Shown here: positions 7,287-15,821 of the stretch, piece by piece | How positions within the stretch are numbered: position 1 is the first letter of the stretch | Layout of the letters: every line of letters starts with the position of its first letter | Origin: Lachnospiraceae bacterium | Lineage (GTDB): Bacteria; Bacillota; Clostridia; Lachnospirales; Lachnospiraceae | Assembly: GCA_910575835.1 (NCBI GenBank) | Contig: CAJTGB010000041.1 | Coordinates: 1-39,929, forward strand | Reading direction: 5' to 3' | DNA length: 39,929 nucleotides | Made by a program: the position numbers and the translations under genes | Notes under the pieces: model-generated | Databases searched by the model: none | The model's input: only the letters and a program-made list of their open reading frames with translations | Told to the model about the DNA's origin: nothing

Positions 7287-8114
7287 TTGGAGGAAAACAA
7301 GGATTACAAGGTCCACCGATCAGGGGGACTGACAGAAGGGTACAAGCTCGCAATGGAGCATACGGTATCGTGTGCGGATACAGATATTCTTCCGTTGGCT
7401 GAACAGGGAGCAGAATCAATATATGCCATGCGCCAGGAAAGCATTGAGGGAGAAAGGAAAGCCTATGACATTGTGGCTGCGGCGGCAAAGCAATGGGAAC
7501 AGCAGGCTGCGGTCACGCAGAGGCTTGACCGGGCGTTGGCATACTTACATACCCCGGAGGTAAGGCATACCGCAAACAGATGGCAGCCGTACTCCAATAA
7601 CAAGGACTGGGAGGAAATCAGCAACCGGGTTTATAAGATGTTCTGCCAGTTTAGGGAAGAAACCGCGTATGACAAGGAAGCAAAGCGGAGCGTCCCGGCC
7701 GCCTGGTGTGTGACTTGGGATTTATATTTAAACTCTCCAAAGGACGGTTACAGTATCCATCTTGCAGGGCAAAACAGGAAACGCTACACTGACAAAACTG
7801 CTGCAATGAAGTATCTGAATGGACGTAAGAAAGCCTATTCACATCTATTTACAGAGATTTCACCGCCGATCCCAAAAGAACATGAAAAATGTTTTACTGT
7901 CAATGGCGCACTCCTTCCAGGATATGTGGTGGAGGGGCAGGATCAGGAGCAGAAAGACCATACCGCCACCGATATTTCAGAGGGCGGTATATCTTTACCC
8001 GAAAAAGAAAAAAAGCCCTCTGTGCTGGGAAAGCTGTCTGCGGGTAAGGCACCGGAGAAAAACACTGCGGAATCAAAAGCGGAAAATAAGAAGAAGGAGG
8101 ATATACAGATTTGA
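7287..8114 (+). CDS. Conserved conjugative-element protein (TTG start)
   Basis: The 275-aa product starts at TTG 7287 after AGGAGGTGAGGG. Residues about 90-205 carry a block I recognise from large proteins of clostridial conjugative elements: ISNRVYKMFCQFREET, then WCVTWDLYLNSP, RKRYTDKTAAMKYLNGR, LFTEISPPIPKE and VNGALLPGY. In other elements this block is fused to the C terminus of LPD-type polyvalent proteins; here it follows the LPD1 gene by 11 bases, which suggests a split version of the same product. Function unknown. The C terminus (about 210-275) is charged and probably disordered. Confidence 0.7.
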   Translation: MEENKDYKVHRSGGLTEGYKLAMEHTVSCADTDILPLAEQGAESIYAMRQESIEGERKAYDIVAAAAKQWEQQAAVTQRLDRALAYLHTPEVRHTANRWQPYSNNKDWEEISNRVYKMFCQFREETAYDKEAKRSVPAAWCVTWDLYLNSPKDGYSIHLAGQNRKRYTDKTAAMKYLNGRKKAYSHLFTEISPPIPKEHEKCFTVNGALLPGYVVEGQDQEQKDHTATDISEGGISLPEKEKKPSVLGKLSAGKAPEKNTAESKAENKKKEDIQI

Positions 8115-8875
8115 AGGTTTTAATAGTGGAGCCGGGGAAAGCGCCCTATGAGGCCGAGCTTGACGGGAGCCTCCGGTCCATGCAGGAGGCGGTCGGGGGA
8201 GGTATAGAGAGCAATAGCCCCTATGAGGACCCGGCCGTGATTATCAGCAACAGGGATGGTAAAAATGCCGGCCTTACCTTAAACCGGGCTGTCTACGGTC
8301 AGGACGGCAGCATGACGGATATTATAGCTGGTACTTTTTTTATAGCCGGCCTCGGTGAGGAAAGTTTTACGGACCTTCCCGATTATCTTATGGAGAAGTA
8401 CAAGGAACAGTTCAAGCACCCGGAGAAATTTATCCGGCTGGCCGGTGAGGTTGTTGTGGCAAAACAGCCTCTCCCACCGGAGGAACAGACACGGCCAGGA
8501 GTTATGGAGGAACCGGATGGGGAAGGCGTAAGGCTTGACGAATCTGTGGACCTGGCCTTTGACCTGGATGAATTTTTTAGGAGGAACAGCCGGAATTATG
8601 CAGCCATATTCCGTGATCCCCATGAACGGAAGGAGTGCCTTGCAGATAAGTTGCTTTCCGGGCAGACGGCCCAGATCCGTGACCATCTGGCCTCCCTGGA
8701 GAAAAACCATCCGTATCTTGTCGGGGATCTGGCAGCCCTTTTGGAACGTATTGCTGCCTACGAAAAAAAGTATGGAATCATGTCGCTTCGGGAGCAGCTT
8801 GACAGTGCCAGAAAACAGGCAGCACAGACAGCGCAGAGAGTGCCGGAGAAAACGAAAAAGCCGGAAAGGGGGTAA
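8111..8875 (+). CDS. DUF3846 domain-containing protein
   Basis: The 254-aa product starts at TTG 8111, overlapping the previous stop by four bases and preceded by GAAGGAGG. Residues 1-115 form the DUF3846 domain: MKVLIVEPGKAPYEAEL, VGGGIESNSPYEDPAVIISN, LNRAVYGQDG, then IAGTFFIAGL. DUF3846 is frequent in conjugative elements and phages and has no established function. The rest (about 130-254) is helical. Overlap with its neighbour and a shared strand indicate co-translation in the ICE operon. Confidence 0.8.
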   Translation: MKVLIVEPGKAPYEAELDGSLRSMQEAVGGGIESNSPYEDPAVIISNRDGKNAGLTLNRAVYGQDGSMTDIIAGTFFIAGLGEESFTDLPDYLMEKYKEQFKHPEKFIRLAGEVVVAKQPLPPEEQTRPGVMEEPDGEGVRLDESVDLAFDLDEFFRRNSRNYAAIFRDPHERKECLADKLLSGQTAQIRDHLASLEKNHPYLVGDLAALLERIAAYEKKYGIMSLREQLDSARKQAAQTAQRVPEKTKKPERG

Positions 8876-8881
8876 TGGGTT

Positions 8882-9682
8882 ATGCTGATGGCGGAACAGG
8901 CGCCATATATGCTTATGGTGCGGCCGGACGACATTGCAATCAATCCGCGGGAGCTAGACGAGCCTTTCGGGAAAATGGTGTGTTTTCACAGACGATATTC
9001 CCTGGGGGACAGCCATAACTACATGGACAAAGACGATTTTTTGCGGGAGATGTACCTGGATACCGTGGGGCATGACGAACAGGGGATGAAGCGGTATGAA
9101 CGGATGGTGAACATTGTAGGAGGGCGGAATATGCGCGGCCCGAAAACGGAGGAACGGGCAATCGACGATTCCATGCTGAACGTCATTTCCGGGAAGTATA
9201 TTATGATGCCTCTGTTCCTCATGGATCACAGCAGCCTTGCCATGCGGACCGAGAGCTTCCACGATCCCTGGGACAGCGGGCAGGTGGGCTGGATCTATGT
9301 TTCCAAAGAGGACGCGCTGAAAGAGTTCGGCGCTGAAAAAATGACCGGGGCAGTCCGGCATAAAGCGGAAGAACTGCTGAAAAGCGAGGTGGCCGTCTAT
9401 GATTCCTACCTCCGGGGCGAGTGCTACGGCTTTGAACTGTATAAAAACGGCGAGCTGTCGGATAGCTGCTGGGGATTTATGGGGGATCTGGATGAAGCGT
9501 GCCGGGAAATGGCTTCCTTTCTCCCGGAGGGCTGCAGGGGCATGGTGGACCGCCTGGAGGAACAGAGCCACCCGGCAACCATTGTCAAGACGCTCTTGAA
9601 ACATGCAAAGATTCAGGTGGAGCAGGCGGCGAAAGCCTTAGACATGGCCCCGCGCCAGCAGGCACTTGATACCGCGCGGTGA
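8882..9682 (+). CDS. Conserved conjugative-element protein, function unknown
   Basis: The 266-aa product starts at ATG 8882 after AAAGGGGGTAATGGG. It has a stretch typical of clostridial conjugative elements: KMVCFHRRYSLGDSHNY (about 31-48), then MMPLFLMDHSSLAM and DSGQVGWIYVSKEDA (about 130-145). A later YGFELYKNGELSDSCWGF block (about 180-198) resembles phage or plasmid antirestriction-type accessory proteins. No membrane segment or catalytic signature can be asserted. It lies just upstream of the pcfB-like gene. Confidence 0.68.
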   Translation: MLMAEQAPYMLMVRPDDIAINPRELDEPFGKMVCFHRRYSLGDSHNYMDKDDFLREMYLDTVGHDEQGMKRYERMVNIVGGRNMRGPKTEERAIDDSMLNVISGKYIMMPLFLMDHSSLAMRTESFHDPWDSGQVGWIYVSKEDALKEFGAEKMTGAVRHKAEELLKSEVAVYDSYLRGECYGFELYKNGELSDSCWGFMGDLDEACREMASFLPEGCRGMVDRLEEQSHPATIVKTLLKHAKIQVEQAAKALDMAPRQQALDTAR

Positions 9683-9714
9683 TGAAAAAATAAATTGAAG
9701 GAAGGAGGATACAG

Positions 9715-10185
9715 ATGCAGGAAGAACTGGAACAGAAAACCGTTTCCGTCTCGGTCCAGGCGGCGAGACTGTCCGGCCGGGTGCTGCGTGCTGCGGTCGC
9801 CGCCGTGCTCCGCAGGATGGAGCAGGAACGCAATACCCCGAAGGTCGGGCGCAACAGCATGAAGCGGCTTTCCGGCAGGGACGGCGGGGCCAACACCATT
9901 GAAGTAACCGGCCGGATTCGCTCTTTTGAGCGCATAGCCCGGAAACATGAGGTGCGGTACCATATCGAGAAGAACGCAGGGACCACGCCGCCCACTTGGA
10001 CGGTGTATTTCAAGGCGAATCAGGCGGACGCTCTGACAGCGGCTTTCAAGGAATATACCCGGAAAGACCTTGTGCGTGAGGGCAGGCCGTCGCTTCTTTC
10101 GCAGCTTCATAAGTTTAAGGAGCTGGCGCAGGCGCTTGGCCGTGACCGGGTGAAGAATAAGGAACACGGAGGGCCGGAGCGTTGA
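9715..10185 (+). CDS. PcfB-like protein (DUF3801)
   Basis: The 156-aa product is recognisable as the PcfB/DUF3801 family: VSVQAARLSGRVLRAAVAAVL near the N terminus, then a VTGRIRSFERIARKHEVRYHI block and TVYFKANQADALTAAFKEY. PcfB-type proteins are encoded next to the VirD4 coupling protein in Gram-positive conjugation systems and are thought to act with the relaxosome. Here the gene ends four bases inside the start of virD4, the usual order. ATG 9715 follows GGAAGGAGG. Basic, soluble, of normal family length. Confidence 0.83.
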   Translation: MQEELEQKTVSVSVQAARLSGRVLRAAVAAVLRRMEQERNTPKVGRNSMKRLSGRDGGANTIEVTGRIRSFERIARKHEVRYHIEKNAGTTPPTWTVYFKANQADALTAAFKEYTRKDLVREGRPSLLSQLHKFKELAQALGRDRVKNKEHGGPER

Positions 10186-11219
10186 AAATAGACAAGGACA
10201 CACTGAAAAAGCAGGTGATCCTCCATCTTCCCTATCTTTTGTTCCTTCTGGTGTTTGCCAAGCTGGGGCAGGCGGTGCGTCTTGCCCCCGGAGCGGACGC
10301 CTCGCAGAAAATGTTAGGTCTTGCGGAAGGGTTTTCCCTGGCCTTTCAGAGTATGTGGCCGGGGGCAGGGATTGACTGGCTGGCAGGGCTTTGCGGCGCG
10401 GCGGCTGTGAGGATCGCTGTCTATGTGAGGGGAAAAGATGCCAAGAAGTACCGGAAGAATGAGGAATACGGCAGCGCCAGGTGGGGGAACAAGTCAGATA
10501 TTGCCCCCTTTATGGCGCCGAAGCCGGAGAGCAACATCATCCTGACGCAGACCGAAGGGCTGATGCTGGAGGGCAGGCCGAAGAACCCGGCCCATGCCAG
10601 GAATAAAAACGTGCTGGTTGTGGGCGGCTCCGGTTCCGGCAAGACGAGATTTTTTATAAAGCCCAATCTCATGCAGATGCATAGTTCCTACGTGGTTACT
10701 GATCCGAAAGGCACAGTATTATGCGAGGTGGGAAAGATGCTGCAGAGGGGCACGCCGAAGCTGGACAAGGAGGGAAAACCGGTCAGGGGGAAGGATGGAA
10801 AAACCGTGTATGAGCCTTATAAAATCCGGGTATTCAATACGATAAATTTTCAGAAAAGTATGCACTTCAATCCCTTTGCGTATATCCACTCGGAGAAGGA
10901 CATTTTGAAGATCGTCACTACGCTGATCGCCAACACAAAAGGGGAGGGAAAGGCCGGAGACGATTTCTGGGTCAAGGCGGAAACCCTTCTCTATACGGCG
11001 CTGATTGGCTATATCTACTACGAGGCACCGACAAACGAACAGAATTTTGCCACGCTGGTAGAGATGCTGAACGCTATGGAAGTGCGGGAGGATGATGAGA
11101 GCTTCAAGAACGCCGTAGACCTGCTCTTTGACGCGCTGGAGCAGAAGGACCCGGACCACTTCGCCTTGCGGCAGTATAAAAAATATAAACTGGCGGCAGG
11201 TGATATATGCTCTAAATGA
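10182..11219 (+). pseudogene. VirD4-like coupling protein (CD1115 family), N-terminal part, interrupted
   Basis: TTG 10182 overlaps the pcfB-like stop. The N terminus has two membrane segments (about 12-32 and 50-72), then a Walker A GGSGSGKT (148-155) preceded by KNVLVVGGSG, as in VirD4/TcpA-type type IV coupling ATPases, which feed the relaxase-DNA complex into the transfer channel. The native frame stops at codon 339 (GG at 11199-11200), where the 19.4-kb element is inserted. Seven foreign codons follow before the stop. The rest of the protein, with Walker B, is at 30585-31160. Joining the two at the shared GG gives LAAGKTAKSI, the expected family sequence. Inactive while the element is present. 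Confidence 0.93.
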
Positions 11220-11273
11220 CTTCTTAATCACGAGATTTTCTCATGGTTAGTGAAGAACCCATTTAGAGCATAT
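11205..11273 (+). repeat. Long imperfect palindrome at the left end of the 19.4-kb element
   Basis: ATATGCTCTAAATG (11205-11218) is the perfect inverted complement of CATTTAGAGCATAT (11260-11273), and the inner arms also pair imperfectly (ACTTCTTAATCACGAG with CTCATGGTTAGTGAAG). It begins four bases inside the element and ends 22 bases before the recombinase start. It could be a recombinase-binding site in attL or an mRNA hairpin controlling recombinase expression. Confidence 0.8.
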
Positions 11274-11295
11274 TTCATGTAAGGAGGCAGACGCT

Positions 11296-13176
11296 ATGAC
11301 AAAAACCAAAATCACTCCATTATACGAGAGGTTGAGCCGTGACGATGAATTGAATGGGGAATCCAACTCCATCAGCAACCAGAAATCCATGCTGGAAGAT
11401 TACGCCCGCCGCAACGGTTTCCCCAACCCGACCCATTTCACGGACGATGGAATCTCCGGAACCCGGTTCGACCGACCCGGATTCACCGCCATGATGGAGG
11501 AAGTGGAGGCCGGGAACGTGGAGGCAATTATCATCAAAGACATGAGCCGCCTGGGGCGTGATTATCTCAAAGTCGGCCAGGTCATGGAAATCCTGCGGCA
11601 GAGAGGTGTCCGGCTGATCGCCATCAATGACGGAGTGGACAGCGCCAACGGAGAGAATGATTTTACCCCGTTCCTGAACATCATGTATGAATTTTATGCC
11701 AGAGATACCAGCCGCAAGATTAAGTCCGTATTCAAGGCAAAAGGCATGAGCGGCAAGCACCTGACCGGTACGGTCATTTACGGCTACTTGTGGGACGAAA
11801 AACGGGAACACTGGATTGTGGACGAAGAAGCCGCTGATGTGGTGCGCCGGATATTCGCTATGACTTTGGAGGGATATGGCCCTTACCAGATTGCGAATCG
11901 GCTGTCACAGGAAAAGATTGAGATACCATCCCTGCACCTGTCCCATTACGGAGAGGGCGTGAATCAATCCAAGACGTTTAAAGACCCTTATGGCTGGGGC
12001 TCTTCCACTATCGTCAATATCCTGAAAAAGCGTGAGTATTTAGGCCACACCATCAACTTTAAGACCCGCAAGCATTTCAAGGACAAGAAAAGCCACTACG
12101 TTGACGAAAATGAATGGGTAATCTTTGAGGATACCCACGCCACCATTATCGACCCGGAAACCTTTGAGAATGTGCAGAGAATCCGCTCCAACGTGAAGCG
12201 TTACCCGGACGGCTGGGGAGAAGCCGCACCGCTCACCGGCCTGCTCTACTGCGCCGACTGCGGCGGCAAGATGTACGTCCACCGCACCAACAACGGCAAG
12301 CGTATCTCACAGTATACCTGCTCCCAATATAGCAAGGTTCCGGTTGGCGTTCTCTGTGCCACACAGCACCGAATCAACGAAAGCGCCGTCCTGACACTGG
12401 TTTCCGATATGCTCCGGGCGATTGCGGAGTATTCCAGGAATGACCGGGCAGAATTTATCAAAGCGGTTCAGGAAACCCAGGCCGAGCAGCAGGCCAGCGA
12501 CATCACCAGAAAGCGGAAACGGCTGGCGGCGGCACAGAAACGGGCCGGGGAACTGGAAAAACTGATATGCAAGATTTATGAGGACAATGTGCTGGGCAAG
12601 CTGCCGGACGCAAGGTACACCGCCCTGGACGCACAGTACGCAAAGGAGCAGGAATCCCTTTCCGGTGAGATTGACGAACTGGGAAAAGCAATCGCTGGTT
12701 ATGAGCAGAGCCGGAAATCAGCGGAGAAATTTATCGCCCTTGTTGATAAATACGAGAATTATGACAATCTTACCACCACTATGCTGAATGAATTTGTGGA
12801 GAAAATTCTTGTCCATGAGCGTGACCGGAAAGGCAGCATTGAAACTACACAGGAGGTTGAGATTTACTTCAATTTTGTCGGGAGGTACATACCGCCCCAT
12901 TTCGGGGAAGTGAACCTTACGCCGGAGGAACTGGAAGCCCTGCGGAAGAAAGAGGAACGCAAGGACAAGCTGCACCAGGCATATCTCCGTCGCAAGGCCA
13001 ATGGGACACAGAAACGGTATGAGGAAAAAATCAAGGCAAAGAAAAAGGCTGAAATCGAGGCGAAGAAAGCCGCTATCCATACCGAGGACATGGAAAAAGG
13101 CGTGTTTATCCCAGCCAGCAGCCTGCCAAAAAAAGAACCCCAGAAAGCACCAATGCCAGCCAGAGCCGCTATGTAG
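11296..13176 (+). CDS. Large serine recombinase (TnpX/TndX-like)
   Basis: The 626-aa product has an N-terminal resolvase catalytic domain with YERLSRDDEL (S14 the predicted nucleophile), DDGISGTRFDRPGF and IIKDMSRLGRDYLKVGQ. A recombinase domain follows (about 165-285), then a zinc ribbon (LLYCADCGGKMY and YTCSQYSK, about 314-345) and a long coiled coil (about 385-500). The basic C-terminal tail is typical of the TnpX/TndX branch. Such enzymes excise and integrate elements by double-strand cleavage at a central dinucleotide. ATG 11296 follows AAGGAGGCAGACGCT. It is the obvious recombinase for this element, transcribed inward from the left end. Confidence 0.95.
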   Translation: MTKTKITPLYERLSRDDELNGESNSISNQKSMLEDYARRNGFPNPTHFTDDGISGTRFDRPGFTAMMEEVEAGNVEAIIIKDMSRLGRDYLKVGQVMEILRQRGVRLIAINDGVDSANGENDFTPFLNIMYEFYARDTSRKIKSVFKAKGMSGKHLTGTVIYGYLWDEKREHWIVDEEAADVVRRIFAMTLEGYGPYQIANRLSQEKIEIPSLHLSHYGEGVNQSKTFKDPYGWGSSTIVNILKKREYLGHTINFKTRKHFKDKKSHYVDENEWVIFEDTHATIIDPETFENVQRIRSNVKRYPDGWGEAAPLTGLLYCADCGGKMYVHRTNNGKRISQYTCSQYSKVPVGVLCATQHRINESAVLTLVSDMLRAIAEYSRNDRAEFIKAVQETQAEQQASDITRKRKRLAAAQKRAGELEKLICKIYEDNVLGKLPDARYTALDAQYAKEQESLSGEIDELGKAIAGYEQSRKSAEKFIALVDKYENYDNLTTTMLNEFVEKILVHERDRKGSIETTQEVEIYFNFVGRYIPPHFGEVNLTPEELEALRKKEERKDKLHQAYLRRKANGTQKRYEEKIKAKKKAEIEAKKAAIHTEDMEKGVFIPASSLPKKEPQKAPMPARAAM

Positions 13177-13215
13177 GCGGCTGGCATACCACAGAAAAGG
13201 CAAGGAGGCATACAC

Positions 13216-13569
13216 ATGAATGGACTGACTTATACAAAAGTTGGAGATTACTATCTCCCGAATCTGGTATTAAAAGAGCAGCCGGACACGCCAATCGGCA
13301 GGTATGGGTGCATGAGGCTCCGTTATCTGAAAGAACACCGGAAAGGGCTGTATACCAGCCTGCTCCTGACGGAAAAACTCTATCCCCATTTGTTGGAGAT
13401 TGACGAGGCAGCCAATGAGCGAATGGATATTCTTATGCCACAGTTGATGAAGGCCGCCGGTGTGACCGAGGAACTGAAAGCGGCCGACCAGATGAAATGG
13501 GTGGGGCTGGCAAATAACTGTAAGGCGCAGGCGGAAGAAATCATTTGCGCAGAATTGATTTATAACTAA
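13216..13569 (+). CDS. tnpV: Transposon-encoded protein TnpV
   Basis: The 117-aa product belongs to the TnpV family, small proteins encoded beside large serine recombinases in Tn4451-like elements. Recognisable parts are YTKVGDYYLPNLVL, GRYGCMRLRYLKEHRKGLY, AAGVTEELKAADQMKWVG and the C-terminal AEEIICAELIYN. Its exact role is not established; an accessory role in transposition or regulation is assumed. ATG 13216 follows AAGGAGGCATACAC, 39 bases after the recombinase stop. A second TnpV with the same motifs is at 31258-31635. Confidence 0.9.
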   Translation: MNGLTYTKVGDYYLPNLVLKEQPDTPIGRYGCMRLRYLKEHRKGLYTSLLLTEKLYPHLLEIDEAANERMDILMPQLMKAAGVTEELKAADQMKWVGLANNCKAQAEEIICAELIYN

Positions 13570-13694
13570 AGGCAAGGTATAATAATAAAATATTCCTCAT
13601 TTTCTTTTCATAAATGAATTTGAGGTTTCACCTTGTCGCACTCTGCAATAAAATTTTTTAGTGTGGAGTAAAAGGAAAGGAGGATTGGGGATTT

Positions 13695-13724
13695 ATGCTT
13701 AATCCTATCGTTATTGTTGCGTAA
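13695..13724 (+). CDS. Possible 9-codon leader peptide
   Basis: ATG 13695 lies 12 bases after AAAGGAGG and opens MLNPIVIVA, ending at TAA 13724. An imperfect inverted repeat (ATCG...TTGCG near 13707-13721 with CGCAACGAT at 13734-13742) overlaps its end. This is compatible with a leader controlling the CD3324 gene at 13813, or with chance. Nothing else is visible in 13570-13812. Confidence 0.25.
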   Translation: MLNPIVIVA

Positions 13725-13812
13725 GCAAGGCTATCGCAACGATTAAAAAGTGAATAGGTGTTGCGGATAGACCTTGCAGTTCCTGGTAGACAAATCACAT
13801 TAGGAGTGCAAA

Positions 13813-14091
13813 ATGGGTTACAAAAAAGCAACACACGTTCTGCCGCATGATTTACTTCTGAAAGTTCAGGAATACATTGATGGAGAATTTTTGTATATCC
13901 CCAGAATTTCTGATAACAAAAAAAGCTGGGGAGAAACAACCTCAACACGTCAGGAATTACAAGATAGAAACCAACGTATTTATGATGACTACCTTGCAGG
14001 GAAACGAATGGAATTCCTTGCCGAAAAATATTTTCTATCTTTGAAAAGTATTCAGAGAATTATCGGGCAGTTAAAAAAAGAATATAATTGA
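13813..14091 (+). CDS. CD3324 family HTH protein
   Basis: The 92-aa product has the CD3324-family opening (GYKKATHVLPHDLLLKVQEY, IDGEFLYIPR) and a C-terminal helix-turn-helix, YDDYLAGKRMEFLAEKYFLSLKSIQRII (about 57-84), similar to Mor-like activators. These small proteins are taken to be transcription regulators. ATG 13813 follows TTAGGAGTGCAAA. Base composition is visibly more AT-rich than the recombinase gene, suggesting a separately acquired cargo unit together with the DUF1062 gene downstream. Confidence 0.82.
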   Translation: MGYKKATHVLPHDLLLKVQEYIDGEFLYIPRISDNKKSWGETTSTRQELQDRNQRIYDDYLAGKRMEFLAEKYFLSLKSIQRIIGQLKKEYN

Positions 14092-14092
14092 C

Positions 14093-14139
14093 AGAAATGG
14101 GCTGGTATTATTTCAAAATACATCAGCCCATTTCTTATG
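14093..14139 (+). terminator. Hairpin terminator after the CD3324 gene
   Basis: AGAAATGGGCTG (14093-14104) pairs perfectly with CAGCCCATTTCT (14124-14135), directly after the stop at 14091. The downstream T-run is short, so termination may be partial. Confidence 0.6.
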
Positions 14140-14226
14140 TTTATTTATAAAAAGAGTATTAGGTTTGGTTCTGTATTGTATGATGATACAATTTATTTGC
14201 AAGAAACATAAGGAGGTATGGCTTTT

Positions 14227-14265
14227 ATGAAAAAATGTTGTGACAATCCGCCTTTTAGTTTTTAG
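14227..14265 (+). CDS. Possible 12-codon ORF upstream of the DUF1062 gene
   Basis: ATG 14227 follows a strong AAGGAGG (14211-14217) and encodes MKKCCDNPPFSF. The size and the Cys/Pro content fit a leader peptide, or the remnant of a longer cargo gene. No antibiotic-resistance gene follows, so a classical attenuator is not supported. Confidence 0.3.
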   Translation: MKKCCDNPPFSF

Positions 14266-14291
14266 ATTTAAGAATCAGGAGGAATTACGGA

Positions 14292-14867
14292 GTGAAAAAA
14301 ATTATATGGGAAGTACAAAGCCTTTCCTTGTTGCCTGTATTAAAATATTGCAAGAAATGTGGAAGAAAAAATCTGTTTGCTTGTTCACGGCAATTCCGGG
14401 TAAATGCCCAGCGCAGATACTTGGATATTTGGTTAATTTACAAATGCTGTGATTGCAATACCACATGGAACGCTACTGTTTATTCCCGTATTTCTCCACA
14501 AGCAATAAAGCCGCAGCTATTGGACGGATTTTATAAAAATGATAACGAACTTGTAGAGAAATATGCAATGGATAGCCAGTTTTTACAAGAGAATGGTGTG
14601 GAAGTCGGTTTGCCCCAATATTCTGTTATTGGTGATTGCTTTTCTCTGAATGAAACCGTACAACTTGAAATCAAAAGTAAGTATTCTCTTTCTGTTAAGG
14701 TATCTTCTGTTGTGAGAAGCAAATTACTTCTGTCAGAAAAGGAATATCTACAACTGATTACAAGTGGGAAAATAAAGAGTTTTCCCAATCAGGATTTAAA
14801 AAAATGTAAATTGAAAGAAGGTGTTACCCTTGTTTTTGATAATGAACTACAAATGAGTAGAATTTGA
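14292..14867 (+). CDS. DUF1062 domain-containing protein
   Basis: The 191-aa product begins at GTG 14292 after AGGAGGAATTACGG. It has the DUF1062 layout: a zinc-ribbon-like pair (YCKKCGRKNLFACSRQFRVN, about 19-38, and YKCCDCNTTWN, about 49-59), then RRYLDIWLIY and a helical C-terminal half with a KLKEGV segment. DUF1062 proteins have no established function; the four cysteines suggest zinc binding. It pairs with the CD3324 gene in an AT-rich segment of the element. Confidence 0.82.
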   Translation: MKKIIWEVQSLSLLPVLKYCKKCGRKNLFACSRQFRVNAQRRYLDIWLIYKCCDCNTTWNATVYSRISPQAIKPQLLDGFYKNDNELVEKYAMDSQFLQENGVEVGLPQYSVIGDCFSLNETVQLEIKSKYSLSVKVSSVVRSKLLLSEKEYLQLITSGKIKSFPNQDLKKCKLKEGVTLVFDNELQMSRI

Positions 14868-14947
14868 ATTAAGAAAAATCATCTGCCGAATAATGGCGAA
14901 AGAAAAAAAGCCGTTATACAGCAGACATATTTGTATGTGCCCATAAG

Positions 14948-14990
14948 ACAGCGGTTTTGAGAAAGGCAAAGCCGCTGTTTCTTTATTTAC
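14948..14990 (+). terminator. Terminator after the DUF1062 gene
   Basis: ACAGCGGTTTT (from 14948) pairs with AAAGCCGCTGT (14968-14978), followed by TTCTTTATTT. The 435-bp gap 14868-15302 otherwise holds no ORF I can support; it probably contains the promoter of the sigma-like gene at 15303. Confidence 0.7.
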
Positions 14991-15302
14991 AAAAAGATTG
15001 TTGCCCTAGTATTTCCCAAAATGGCGGCTGGTGAAAGGAGCCGTCATGAATCATAACCTGTTTTTACAAAATCGGCTAAAAAATAAGCGATTAAAAAAAT
15101 CCATTTCCCACAAAGGGAACTGTCTACACACAAATGCGAAATTTGTCATATTCTAACTGAATACCGTATCTTATGCGTCCGAATGGAATTTAACCATCCG
15201 GGCGCTTTTGTTTTCTTGGGAGGCGCACATGCTCCCCACTGCCGTTCCCCGCCTCACTCCGTTCAGGAATCTTTGCAAAAAATCTGAACGGAGGAAAGGA
15301 AG

Positions 15303-15698
15303 ATGGAAGTCACCATCAACATAGACGGACAAGCCCTGTCCGTGGAGGTCACAGTCGAAGTATACGAGTATCTGGACAAAGCCGGCCACAAGGAAGAAAA
15401 CCTTGCCCATGAAAAGCGGAGGCACTGGGACAGCCGGGAGTTTGATGAGTACATAATCCTCACCGAAGGGCGCTCCTGCTACTACCAGACACCGGAACAG
15501 TGGGTATGCAGGAAAGAAACCATGCTGGAGATTAAGGCCGCCCTTGCGCTCTGTACCGAGGCGCAGCGCCGCCGGTTCCTGCTCTACGCATTGGACGGTT
15601 TGAGTTATGCCGAGATTGCCGGGCTTTGCCGCTGCTCCAAAGCTGCCATACAGGACAGCATTGAGGCGGTACGGAAGAAAATCAAAAAATTTTTCTGA
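15303..15698 (+). CDS. Sigma-70 region 4-like regulator
   Basis: The 131-aa product has a C-terminal helix-turn-helix of sigma region 4 type: ALCTEAQRRRFLLYALDGLSY, then AEIAGLCRCSKAAIQDSIEAV (about 80-125). The N-terminal ~75 residues are element-specific and include YYQTPEQW. Proteins like this are common in Tn916- and Tn4451-type elements as ORF-type regulators. ATG 15303 follows GGAGGAAAGGAAG. No region 2 is visible, so it is not a complete sigma factor and more likely regulates element transfer genes. Confidence 0.78.
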   Translation: MEVTINIDGQALSVEVTVEVYEYLDKAGHKEENLAHEKRRHWDSREFDEYIILTEGRSCYYQTPEQWVCRKETMLEIKAALALCTEAQRRRFLLYALDGLSYAEIAGLCRCSKAAIQDSIEAVRKKIKKFF

Positions 15699-15821
15699 TA
15701 CAGACCCTACGATTGACCGATTTCGGGCTAACCAGTGAAGGGAACTTTTTCCCTATCATATTTTCGGGGAGGACAAGCAGGAAACCGCTGCCTGTCCTCT
15801 CTGTATTTTAGGAGGTCAGTC

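Noticed and set aside
6361..7488. 375-codon minus-strand ORF
   Set aside because: Lies antisense to the LPD1 gene in GC-rich codons, has no ribosome binding site and no family motif; a shadow of the plus-strand frame.
13570..15300. Antibiotic-resistance cargo
   Set aside because: Leader-like short ORFs before larger genes suggested an attenuated resistance gene, but the genes are CD3324 and DUF1062 proteins with no resistance motifs.
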